Below, in pieces: positions 15,824-23,862 of a stretch of DNA of 33,278 nucleotides. A model generated the notes under the pieces. That model made no database searches, was not told the DNA's origin, and was given only the letters and a program-made list of their open reading frames with translations. Position 1 is the stretch's first letter, and every line of letters begins with the position of its first letter. The stretch is from Cytophagales bacterium (GTDB lineage Bacteria; Bacteroidota; Bacteroidia; Cytophagales; Spirosomataceae): positions 1 through 33,278 of the forward strand of contig JAAFJL010000042.1 of NCBI GenBank assembly GCA_013298865.1. Reading direction: 5' to 3'. The position numbers were made by a program, and so were the translations under genes.

Positions 15824-17380
15824 ATGAATAATAACAGCCGATTTACTTTTATAGACCTTTTTTCAGGAATTGGTGGATTTAAAATGGCTTTGAGTAATCT
15901 TGGAGGGCATTGTGTAAAATTTAGTGAAATAAATAAAGATGCAATTAATACTTATTGCATAAATTTTGACGAGGATTTTGAAAATAATTTAGGAGATATT
16001 ACGAAGGTTAAAGAGCTGCCTCAGCACGATTTGCTGACAGGAGGAGTGCCTTGTCAGAGTTGGTCAATTGCTGGGAAAAATCTTGGTTTTGATGATGATA
16101 GAGGGCAACTTTGGAATGATACAATTTATCTTTTGAACCAGTCTAAACCCAAAGCATTTATTTTTGAAAATGTAAAGGGATTAATAGACCCAAGAAACAA
16201 GGAAGCCCTTTCTTATATTTTGGAACGTATCGAAGAAGCAGGGTATTCTGCAAATTATTATTTGATTAATTCTTATGATTACGGTGTTCCTCAGAATAGA
16301 ATGAGAATCTACATTATAGGTTTTAGAGATAAAGAGTTTGCTACCAAATTTCGTTTACCAGAACCTTTGAGTAAGAAGATAAAATTGAGAGATATTCTGA
16401 CTGATTTTGAATCAAATCTAATTCCGAAAGAACAAATTTTTCAAAAGAATTTATTTGGAGATAACATCCTTCCAAAGAATATGAGTCTATCAAGTAGTAA
16501 TGGCTTAAATGATTATTTCTTATTTAATGACTTACGAAATGGACATTCTACCATTCATTCTTGGGATATTTTAGATACAACAGAAAGGCAGAAAGAAATT
16601 TGTTATTTACTTCTAAAAAATAGAAGAAAAAGCAATTATGGCAGTTTAGACGGCAACCCTCTTTCTATATTTCATTTCCAAGGTTTAGATAGAACAATCA
16701 TACAAGAGGAATTAGATGAGTTAGTAGAAATTGATATTCTGAAAGTTGAAAACTACGCTTTTATTATCAATGATTACGATGCTAATGATTTATCAGAAGA
16801 GGAAAAATTAGTGCTAAGTTGTCATCAAAACGATATTTTAGTTTTAGACAAATTGAAAACTAATAGAGCATTAAAAGTAAAAAAAATATCTATTTCAAAA
16901 ACTATAAAATTATTAGAAGAGAAGAAAATACTTGTTTGTGATGAAGTGAGATACGATTTTAAAAATACTAAAATCAGTACAGGATTGTACGGAGTTAATA
17001 GAATTTTCCTCCCAAGTTCTAATATTTTCCCTACTTTGGTAGCAAGTGATACCAATGATTTTGTAACGTTAAAAGAAATAGAAGCCAAAAACGAAGATGA
17101 TTATAAAGAGCAATTTTTAAAAGAAGTCTATCAAAAAGGCGATTACAGAAGAATCACAAAAGAAGAAGCCTGTTTAATTCAAGGTTTCCCCAAAAACTAT
17201 ATTTTACCTGAAAACAGAGCAAGATGGATGAAATTATTGGGTAATAGTGTTTCTGTACCAGTAATTGAAGTTTTAGCAAAAGCAATTGTTGAGACTGGGG
17301 TTTTTGATGTTAAGGAGAATGGTCTGGAATATCAAAATAAAGAAGAACTGGAAGAAATATTATGCGAAGATACTGTTTAA
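15824..17380 (+). CDS. DNA (cytosine-5) methyltransferase with enlarged variable region
   Basis: The 518-residue protein carries the C5-methyltransferase motifs: I FIDLFSGIGGF (9-19), IV GGVPCQSWS with catalytic C77, VI ENVKG (115-119), VIII YGVPQNRMRIYIIGF (153-167), IX YRRITKEEACLIQGFP (441-456) and X LLGNSVSVPVI (471-481). The stretch between VIII and IX is about 275 residues, much larger than usual; 240-390 includes helix- and wing-like sequence (IIQEELDELVEIDILKVENY), probably an insertion in the target-recognition part. ATG 15824 is the start; a TTG-initiated extension would overlap the nuclease. It should protect the host sites of the neighbouring endonucleases. Its 3' end overlaps the convergent gene by 21 bp. 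Confidence 0.9.
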   Translation: MNNNSRFTFIDLFSGIGGFKMALSNLGGHCVKFSEINKDAINTYCINFDEDFENNLGDITKVKELPQHDLLTGGVPCQSWSIAGKNLGFDDDRGQLWNDTIYLLNQSKPKAFIFENVKGLIDPRNKEALSYILERIEEAGYSANYYLINSYDYGVPQNRMRIYIIGFRDKEFATKFRLPEPLSKKIKLRDILTDFESNLIPKEQIFQKNLFGDNILPKNMSLSSSNGLNDYFLFNDLRNGHSTIHSWDILDTTERQKEICYLLLKNRRKSNYGSLDGNPLSIFHFQGLDRTIIQEELDELVEIDILKVENYAFIINDYDANDLSEEEKLVLSCHQNDILVLDKLKTNRALKVKKISISKTIKLLEEKKILVCDEVRYDFKNTKISTGLYGVNRIFLPSSNIFPTLVASDTNDFVTLKEIEAKNEDDYKEQFLKEVYQKGDYRRITKEEACLIQGFPKNYILPENRARWMKLLGNSVSVPVIEVLAKAIVETGVFDVKENGLEYQNKEELEEILCEDTV

Positions 17381-18019
17381 AGAATTAGAAGAACTTTCTG
17401 ATTTCAAATAATCATCAATAACTATTGGAATAGCCTCATACAGTTCAGATAAAGCATTTTCTTGTCCTGATAACAAAGCGTAAAATTTATCCCCAGAGAT
17501 TTTAAAAACTTTTTTATGACTAATTGTGGATTCACTTTTTGAGATTATCCACTTTTCACAAAAACTGTTTTCAGAATTTAATATGACTAAATAAAACAAT
17601 GAATCTTTTGAAAATTTTGCTTTTTCAGCTAAACTATTGAAAGCAAATTCTTCATATTTACTTGGTAATTCTTCTAAAATTATATCCGCAAACAAACTAT
17701 CATCCGTAGCTTTCACATCATATCCACTCAAAACGCCTACTTCATATCCCTTAATCCCTCCCAATATTTGTTCATGAAAAGTACCGATTGAATTATTGAT
17801 AGATTTATCAATTTGTCGTAAGATTTCAGATTGGATAAGACTTTCTTCGTCAATATCATTAAACTTTGAGTCGAATGTAAGTTTGATTGTATCAACTTTA
17901 TTAGTGTAAAATGACTTCTTGCTTACATTATTTTTTGCTTTCAAATAGGCTTTGTGAAGGTTTGCGACACATTTGAGCAAATGCTCATCTGTAATGAAAT
18001 TGACGTATTTATTTTCCAT
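17360..18019 (-). CDS. Eco47II-like restriction endonuclease, catalytic lysine apparently lost
   Basis: The 219-residue protein matches my recollection of the RE_Eco47II family (GGNCC cutters): YTNKVDTIKLTFD (38-50), a central RQIDKSINNSIGTFHEQILG (68-87) with GYE following, GYDVKATDDSLFAD (99-112), SGDKFYALLSGQENALSELY (175-194) and AIPIVIDDYL. In the family the first strand is followed by FAE(I/L)KNKHNT, giving the ExK of the nuclease site. Here it reads F110 A D I I L E, so E is replaced by D112 and K by I114. Alternative frames do not restore the motif. It may be inactive, or act by binding only. It is convergent with, and overlaps, the methyltransferase gene. Confidence 0.65.
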   Translation of the reverse strand: MENKYVNFITDEHLLKCVANLHKAYLKAKNNVSKKSFYTNKVDTIKLTFDSKFNDIDEESLIQSEILRQIDKSINNSIGTFHEQILGGIKGYEVGVLSGYDVKATDDSLFADIILEELPSKYEEFAFNSLAEKAKFSKDSLFYLVILNSENSFCEKWIISKSESTISHKKVFKISGDKFYALLSGQENALSELYEAIPIVIDDYLKSESSSNSLNSIFA

Positions 18020-18249
18020 TAATTTGTGGATATTTTGTTTATTGCTAAGTTAACCGTTTTTGTTGAAAACTTAAAACTCTGTAAAATCTACACAAGTAAA
18101 TAAAAAGGGGTAATTTGTTAGGAAACCCACTCATCAAATTATACAACCTTTTATCATTTCCACTCGCTCCTTTATGTCAGTCATGCAACCAAGCGTCCAC
18201 GGCTTGCATCATCATATCGTACAAGCAATATTAGCAAATCAGAAGAATT

Positions 18250-20664
18250 ATGAAATCTCTACTTACAATTTTCGCATTCATTTTGGTCTTAACTCAGCAA
18301 GTTGAAGCCCAATACCAAATAACAGGTAAAGTCTTAGACGAAAAACAAAAGCCTGCCGAATTTGCCACTGTGGCATTATTGAACGCCAAAGATTCGTCAA
18401 TGGTAAAAGCTGACCTCACCACTGTGGCAGGGCAATATACTTTTGAAGCCATAAAATCAGGTAAATATCTGATTGCTACTTCGATGGTAGGCTATAAAAG
18501 AACATTCTCTAAATCTTTTGAAGTAAATTCTGAATCAGTTCAAGTTCCTGATATTCAGATGATTAGTGCATCAAAAGAATTGGAGGAAGTTACGGTAACG
18601 GCTCAAAAACCTTTCTTGGAACAACGCACGGACAAACTGATTGTGAATGTAGCGAGTAGCCCCTCAGCCGTGGGTGCAACTGCAATGGAAGTCCTTAAAA
18701 AAGTACCAGGAATCATTGTTGCCCAAGACCGTATCACGATTGCAGGCAAGGCTTCGGTAATGATTATGATTGACGGTAAACCCTCGCAATACACAGATAT
18801 GAATGAGGTTTTGAAGGATATGCCAAGCACCAATATTGACAAAATTGAGGTCATCAAAAACCCTTCTGCCAAATACGATGCTGCGGGCGGGGCAATCATT
18901 AATATTGTCTTGAAACGCAACGCCAATTTGGGTACAAATGGCTCAATTGGTATAAATTTCAGAGGTTCTGTTTTCGATAATACGGATGTCGCAAGAAGCT
19001 CAAATGATGTGTTTAGTGGCTTTTCGCCTAATTTAGCTATCAATCACCGCAAAGGAAAATTCAATGTTTTTGGGAGTTATTCTTATGCGAATCGAAGCGT
19101 TTTTGAATTGACTCGTATAGGAAGAATCATCGGCAAAGAGAATTTTGAGAATACGCAATTCTCCCCTCTTACAGCCGTCGTACATACGGCAAAGGCGGGT
19201 ATGGATTTTTATGCCGACAATAAAAATACTTTCGGAATTTTGATTTCGGGTTTTGACCGTGACGGTGGAAACCTCAGCGACGCCATGACGAAAGTTACGG
19301 ATGCTGAAACTGGAAAATCCATAAACTCTTTCCGAACTTTCAACGACCAACCCACCAAACGCTCAAATATTTCTTATAATCTCAACTGGAAACACTCATT
19401 TGATTCTACAGGAAAAGATTTGAACGTGGATGTTGATTATGTTGTCTATCGTCTTGAAAATCAGAACCTTATCACGATTACTGATGGAAATTCAAAACGA
19501 AATCAAAGTCAAAGTGTGGATAATCCTGTGAGATTTATGACTGCCAAATTGGACTATACGCATCCTTTTTCTAAAAATACAAAATTAGAATTAGGCGGGA
19601 AAAGTAGCTTTGCCAGCATAGACAACGACTTGAAATTCTTTCGTGAAAAAGTCTTAGATACCAAACGGAGCAATGTTTTTAATTACAAAGAAAATATCAA
19701 TGCACTTTACGCAACTTTGAACACGAGTTTTGGCAAAAATTGGGAATTACAAACGGGCTTGCGTACAGAACAAACTGTTGCTGAGGGATTTAGCAAAGCC
19801 GAAAACAAAAATGTGTTAGACAGAAATTACTGGCAGTTGTTCCCAAGTGTATTTTTGACTCGTAAAATTGGCAAGAATTTAGGTATCACAACGTCCTTTA
19901 CTCGCAGAATTGACCGCCCAAGTTATCAGCAACAAAATCCGTTTGAATTTCAGTTAGATTCATTGACTTTCACTCGTGGAAATCCATTGTTAAGACCACA
20001 ATTGACCAACGAATTGAAACTTCAAGTAACCTTTGATGGGCAACCGTTTTTTGCTTTGGGGTATAATAAAACCAACGACGTAATCATCGAAAATGCCCCT
20101 CAGCAAGATGCTGTAACGAAAAGAACATTCACAACAGCAGAGAATTTGGCAACTTATAAAAACTATTTTGTGGAATTAAATTTCCCCATAAATATTGGTA
20201 AAAGAATCTCAGGTTTTGGTGGTAATCAATTGATTTACAACGTATATGATGCCAATTATTTAGGTGGAAACTTCAATCAAGGACGCATGAACTGGTTAGC
20301 CTATATTAATGTAAACGTAAAAATGACCAATACGTTAAGTGCAGAAATCAATGGCTACTACATGACCAAATCACAGCAAGAATTTCTATCGTTAAATTCA
20401 TTGGGAGGTTTATCTCTTAGTTTACAACAGAAAGTCATGGGAGGAAAAGGTAGAATTTCACTTTCTGCCAATGACATTTTTTATACAGAAAAAAATACTG
20501 GAACAATCAAATACCAAGACATTGACCTTCAGTATTTTCAAAGAGAATCATCCAGAAATATTCGCTTAGGATTTACATATTCATTTGGTAATGATATTCT
20601 GAAAGCCACTCGTAACCGCAAAATTGGTTCAGAAACAGAGGCAAGTCGAGTGAAGAGTAATTAG
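18250..20664 (+). CDS. Outer-membrane beta-barrel protein (TonB-receptor-like, OMP_b-brl_3 type)
   Basis: The 804-residue protein has a signal peptide (MKSLLTIFAFILVLTQQVEA), a carboxypeptidase-regulatory-like domain at about 24-100 (YQITGKVLDEKQKPAEFATV), a plug-like domain at about 125-225 (VGATAMEVLKKVPGIIVAQD; VMIMIDGKPSQYTDMNEVLK; DKIEVIKNPSAKYDAAGGAI) and a long barrel (TSFTRRIDRPSYQQQNPF; GNPLLRPQLTNELKL). This is the pattern of the Bacteroidota outer-membrane beta-barrel family related to TonB receptors. The C-terminus extends past the last strand with a charged tail (GNDILKATRNRKIGSETEAS). The substrate is unknown. The AraC regulator begins 49 nt downstream and may be linked to it. 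Confidence 0.85.
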   Translation: MKSLLTIFAFILVLTQQVEAQYQITGKVLDEKQKPAEFATVALLNAKDSSMVKADLTTVAGQYTFEAIKSGKYLIATSMVGYKRTFSKSFEVNSESVQVPDIQMISASKELEEVTVTAQKPFLEQRTDKLIVNVASSPSAVGATAMEVLKKVPGIIVAQDRITIAGKASVMIMIDGKPSQYTDMNEVLKDMPSTNIDKIEVIKNPSAKYDAAGGAIINIVLKRNANLGTNGSIGINFRGSVFDNTDVARSSNDVFSGFSPNLAINHRKGKFNVFGSYSYANRSVFELTRIGRIIGKENFENTQFSPLTAVVHTAKAGMDFYADNKNTFGILISGFDRDGGNLSDAMTKVTDAETGKSINSFRTFNDQPTKRSNISYNLNWKHSFDSTGKDLNVDVDYVVYRLENQNLITITDGNSKRNQSQSVDNPVRFMTAKLDYTHPFSKNTKLELGGKSSFASIDNDLKFFREKVLDTKRSNVFNYKENINALYATLNTSFGKNWELQTGLRTEQTVAEGFSKAENKNVLDRNYWQLFPSVFLTRKIGKNLGITTSFTRRIDRPSYQQQNPFEFQLDSLTFTRGNPLLRPQLTNELKLQVTFDGQPFFALGYNKTNDVIIENAPQQDAVTKRTFTTAENLATYKNYFVELNFPINIGKRISGFGGNQLIYNVYDANYLGGNFNQGRMNWLAYINVNVKMTNTLSAEINGYYMTKSQQEFLSLNSLGGLSLSLQQKVMGGKGRISLSANDIFYTEKNTGTIKYQDIDLQYFQRESSRNIRLGFTYSFGNDILKATRNRKIGSETEASRVKSN

Positions 20665-20713
20665 GAGAATTGCTTCATCTAAACCTTCTAACATGGATTT
20701 TCGTTTTATTTAG

Positions 20714-21568
20714 ATGAATACCATAAAAACCTTTGAATTCCACCGTTTTGTAGAAGGTGTACTCAAGACCGAAACCAAGGAATCTTTCTTTATTGCCAAT
20801 CAGAGTTTGTTTACCGAAAACTCGCCTGATTATCCGTTCCGTAATTATTTTTATGGCATCGGACTCGTGTATGAGGGCGAACGTAACTTGCGGGTAGGTA
20901 TCGAAGATTTTACGCTAAAAGCGGGTGATTTATTAGTAATCGGACCAAGTATCATTAGGCATTGGTTAGATAATAATTGGAGTTTCAAGAACACTGCTAT
21001 TTTCTTTACTCCAGAGCTTTTTGTATCACCCATTACGGCTCAACCTTTGGTGGATTCGTCTATCTTTCGCTCTGGTATTCAGCACGTTATAACTTTGAAT
21101 GCCATTGATTTTGAGTTTTTCAATCAGACTTTAACTTCTATCAAATCTCAAGAACATTTGCCCAAAGTGGTGGCTGCGTTGGTCATGGCGATGATTGAAA
21201 AAATTGAGAAATTGATGGTAGAATCTCAACAGCCTGTTTCAAAATCATCTCGTAAAAAACAAATTGCCAAGGAGTTTTGTAGCCTAATAAATACCCAATA
21301 TCTCGAAAACAAAGAGGTGGCTTTTTATGCCGAAAAACTCAATATCACGCCCAAATACCTCAGTGAAGTAATCAAAGAAGAAACGGGCAAAAGTCCCAAA
21401 AATTTGATTGAACAATTGCTGATGCAAGAAGCCAAAAGTCTTTTGAAACAAACTGAAATGAACATCAAAGAAATCAGCTATTGGTTGGGTTTCGACGACC
21501 CATCATATTTCACGAAGGCGTTTAAGGTATCGGAGGGAGTATTGCCGAATGAGTATCGAGTGAAGTGA
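20714..21568 (+). CDS. AraC-family transcriptional regulator
   Basis: The 284-residue protein has an N-terminal cupin-like sensor domain (YGIGLVYEGERNLRVGIEDF; KAGDLLVIGPSIIRHWLDN, about 45-95) and a C-terminal HTH_18 domain from about 188 to 284: EVAFYAEKLNITPKYLSEVI for the first helix-turn-helix, and INIKEISYWLGFDDPSYFTK-like sequence (exact: MNIKEISYWLGFDDPSYFTK) with AFKVSEGVLPNEYR for the second. Such proteins bind promoter direct repeats as activators. Its ligand is not readable. It follows the outer-membrane barrel by 49 nt. It is the only one-component regulator of this type in the window, so it is one candidate to act on the shared promoter element found at 27046, 30183 and 31845. 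Confidence 0.9.
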   Translation: MNTIKTFEFHRFVEGVLKTETKESFFIANQSLFTENSPDYPFRNYFYGIGLVYEGERNLRVGIEDFTLKAGDLLVIGPSIIRHWLDNNWSFKNTAIFFTPELFVSPITAQPLVDSSIFRSGIQHVITLNAIDFEFFNQTLTSIKSQEHLPKVVAALVMAMIEKIEKLMVESQQPVSKSSRKKQIAKEFCSLINTQYLENKEVAFYAEKLNITPKYLSEVIKEETGKSPKNLIEQLLMQEAKSLLKQTEMNIKEISYWLGFDDPSYFTKAFKVSEGVLPNEYRVK

Positions 21569-21590
21569 ACGAGGGATCACTTTTATAATA
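21563..21590 (+). terminator. Weak terminator-like hairpin at the AraC gene end
   Basis: AAGTGA (21563-21568, including the stop codon) pairs with TCACTT (21577-21582), followed by TTATAATA. Only six base pairs, so this is a weak call. Confidence 0.3.
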
Positions 21591-21619
21591 CTACACATGG
21601 TTTATACTCAAACAGAATT

Positions 21620-21656
21620 GAGAAAATATAAAACAATAATCACTGTATATCAGTGA
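21620..21656 (-). terminator. Probable weak terminator of the minus-strand monooxygenase operon
   Basis: TCACTG and CAGTGA (21640-21645, 21651-21656) form a 6-bp hairpin with a 5-nt loop. Read on the minus strand it is followed by a T-rich tract (ATTATTGTTTTATATTTTC). It lies about 80 nt downstream of the stop at 21734. Confidence 0.35.
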
Positions 21657-21733
21657 GTTACAACAATTCAGTAGGCGGAATGTCACCCTTTCAAGCTCTC
21701 ACAATTTGAATATAAACAGCTTCTATTTTATTT

Positions 21734-23323
21734 TCATTTCGTTATCATAATCTTCTGCGTCATATTCAAATTGTCGCCAAGTAATCTAAAAATATATGTT
21801 CCCTCAGTCCATTGGTCATCCAAATGAAATGGTACAATATGATCACCAGCAGATTGAGATTCGTCCAAGAAAGTTTTAACCAAACGACCAGAAAGGTCAT
21901 AAACCGATAAATTGACTTTCATGGGTTTATCGAGGTAAAATCCAACTGAAAAATCACGATTCATGGGATTTGGATAAACAGGATACAGACGACTATCGTG
22001 TTCAAAAGGAAGCCCCGTATTTGACAAAACCGTATTTGGAGAAACAACTGCATTGCTGACTAACGAAATATTTTCATCGCCTGCCTGAGAGTCCAAATAA
22101 GTAAAGCCAAAAACGTACATTTCTTCAAGTGTACTTTCCCCCAAAGAGACAAGCTGTGGTGGACTACTTGGATTCAAAGGGTTGTTAGTCGTGTTGTCGT
22201 AAGTAGCATAGGCATGAACTGTTGAGCCACTCGGTATTTTAATCATTTTGGGCAGGGTATAATCACCTTGCCATTTATGATTCCAATCATTAATTTTTAT
22301 CAACCGAATGGTATCACCTGCTGGTGTTGTGGCATAAGCCTCCCAGTTTTTGCACAACAAATGAGCGTGAGGGTAAATACTCATCACTGACATATCTTGC
22401 TGAGTCACCCGTTTTGCGTAGAATTTTTTGACTGTATTGGCAGGAATCTGAAAAGAAGCTGGACCTCCTGATAAGTGAAAATGTATCATGCCAAATGATT
22501 TTACAGGACGAAGATTAGTCGTTTCCTTGAAAAATAAATTAACGCTTGAACGATCTGTTGCGGGAGCGGACGTTGGGGCATAATGCACCTGAATCAAAAT
22601 GTCTGCATTAGCGGGTAGTTTATGACCAATATTCTCAGGAAATTGCAAGACATTTTTACCAGGAGTCCAAGTATCGAAACTGCCATCCACCTGTACATTG
22701 AAGCCTCCAAAACCATCAAAACCCATTTCGGGCGTTTGTGCGTCTTTGGTTCGGGCTGCCCCTTTGGTCTCGTAAGCCAAACGCACATGATGAACTACTT
22801 TGTTATTACCTGGTCGAAATTCAACCGCTCGTAATATTTTATCTTGTGTTAAATTAGAAGGCAACACAAAAACTTTGTAATCATCTTTCCCCTTTCCTGC
22901 AAGTTTATAAGTATCAGACATATTCAGTACTAAATCGGGTGTACCCACCTGCGAACCCGTTGGAAATGTTGGTAATTTAGGTTCTTTTGAGGCATCACCA
23001 CGAGGCATTCCACCGTCCACCCAATCCGCAATTTGTTTGATTTGACTGTCTGTAAGCGTTCTTTCACCTACAAAGTGGCGGTATTTAGGGTCAGGACTCC
23101 ACGGTGGCATATACCTGGTTTCAGTAACGAATTTTACCATTCTCCCCCATGATTTTACTTCATCATAATTGGTAAAAGCCATCGGACCGACTTCGCCTTG
23201 TCGGTGGCAATTAGTACAGTTGTTGTAAATAATAGGAGCAATGTTTTCGGCATAATTGGGCGTTTGTGCTGTTGCCGTTTTTGCTACCAAAATGGACATT
23301 AGAAGTATAATAAATCGTTTCAT
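21734..23323 (-). CDS. Secreted cytochrome c / copper type II monooxygenase-like protein with T9SS sorting domain
   Basis: The 529-residue protein has a signal peptide (MKRFIILLMSILVAKTATAQ), a c-type heme motif C36-x2-C39-H40 (NCTNCHRQGEVGPM) and a two-domain copper ascorbate-dependent monooxygenase (PHM/DBH-like) region. Copper ligands are readable: H178-H179 (KVVHHVRL) and H247 (IQVHYAP) for the first copper, H319-x-H321 (YPHAHLL) and M402 (LEEMYVF) for the second. The last 80 or so residues (LYPVYPNPMNRDFSVGFYLD; VYDLSGRLVKTF; GTYIFRLL) are a type A T9SS C-terminal domain, so the protein is exported across the outer membrane. It is last in the operon, 15 nt after the redoxin. Fused heme and copper centres suggest self-contained electron delivery. 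The substrate is unknown. Confidence 0.8.
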   Translation of the reverse strand: MKRFIILLMSILVAKTATAQTPNYAENIAPIIYNNCTNCHRQGEVGPMAFTNYDEVKSWGRMVKFVTETRYMPPWSPDPKYRHFVGERTLTDSQIKQIADWVDGGMPRGDASKEPKLPTFPTGSQVGTPDLVLNMSDTYKLAGKGKDDYKVFVLPSNLTQDKILRAVEFRPGNNKVVHHVRLAYETKGAARTKDAQTPEMGFDGFGGFNVQVDGSFDTWTPGKNVLQFPENIGHKLPANADILIQVHYAPTSAPATDRSSVNLFFKETTNLRPVKSFGMIHFHLSGGPASFQIPANTVKKFYAKRVTQQDMSVMSIYPHAHLLCKNWEAYATTPAGDTIRLIKINDWNHKWQGDYTLPKMIKIPSGSTVHAYATYDNTTNNPLNPSSPPQLVSLGESTLEEMYVFGFTYLDSQAGDENISLVSNAVVSPNTVLSNTGLPFEHDSRLYPVYPNPMNRDFSVGFYLDKPMKVNLSVYDLSGRLVKTFLDESQSAGDHIVPFHLDDQWTEGTYIFRLLGDNLNMTQKIMITK

Positions 23324-23338
23324 AAATATGGATATTTT

Positions 23339-23845
23339 TTAAAAAGTAATGTAACAACCCACCGCTTTGGTGTTTGTTAAATAGTTTTTTGAACCTTTCA
23401 ATAGTGCAACCAGAGCATCGTGAAGGAAATGTTCAGTAACAATGGTTCTACGTTTGCCCAAGGCTGGATAGGCATTATCTACCGCCCCACGATAAACAAT
23501 TGCATCGTTTTGGGCATGATTCACAATTACTACTTCGGGAGTGATTTGTGCATTCAGACGTTTTGCCATTTGTTGGGTAGAATCAAAAACCGCTCGAAAT
23601 GGTAAATCGTATCTGGCACGAAAAGACAAAATCGTAGAGTCTGCCGAGGATGGATTTGAAAAAACAGCGACAAAACTAACCCCCTGATTTTTGAACTGAG
23701 CATACAATTCCCGCAAGGGCAAGGTCTGATTTTGACAAACGGGACATTCTTCCGACAGAAAAACGTAAACTGTAAGGCTGTCAGTTTTTGCGTACAGCTT
23801 CGTAAAAAATAATAAAATAGCAATCGTTAAACCTACTCGTTTCAT
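23339..23845 (-). CDS. Exported redoxin (AhpC/TSA- or TlpA-like)
   Basis: The 168-residue protein has a signal peptide (MKRVGLTIAILLFFTKLYA) and a thioredoxin-fold domain with the redox motif ECPVCQ (C34-x2-C37), VSFVAVFSNPSSADST, the cis-proline region ITPEVVIVN and YRGAVDNAY. It ends in KAVGCYITF with C165, a tail I recall from redoxins that sit beside or are fused to copper-monooxygenase-like proteins. It probably handles disulfides or electrons for the heme and copper partner encoded 15 nt downstream. The upstream gene stops 17 nt before its start, so all three belong to one operon. Confidence 0.8.
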   Translation of the reverse strand: MKRVGLTIAILLFFTKLYAKTDSLTVYVFLSEECPVCQNQTLPLRELYAQFKNQGVSFVAVFSNPSSADSTILSFRARYDLPFRAVFDSTQQMAKRLNAQITPEVVIVNHAQNDAIVYRGAVDNAYPALGKRRTIVTEHFLHDALVALLKGSKNYLTNTKAVGCYITF

Positions 23846-23862
23846 CCTTGAAAATATTTTTC

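Noticed and set aside
18209..18226. Short inverted repeat CAAGC/GCTTG before the 18250 gene
   Set aside because: Only five base pairs and no promoter box at a fitting distance; could be chance.
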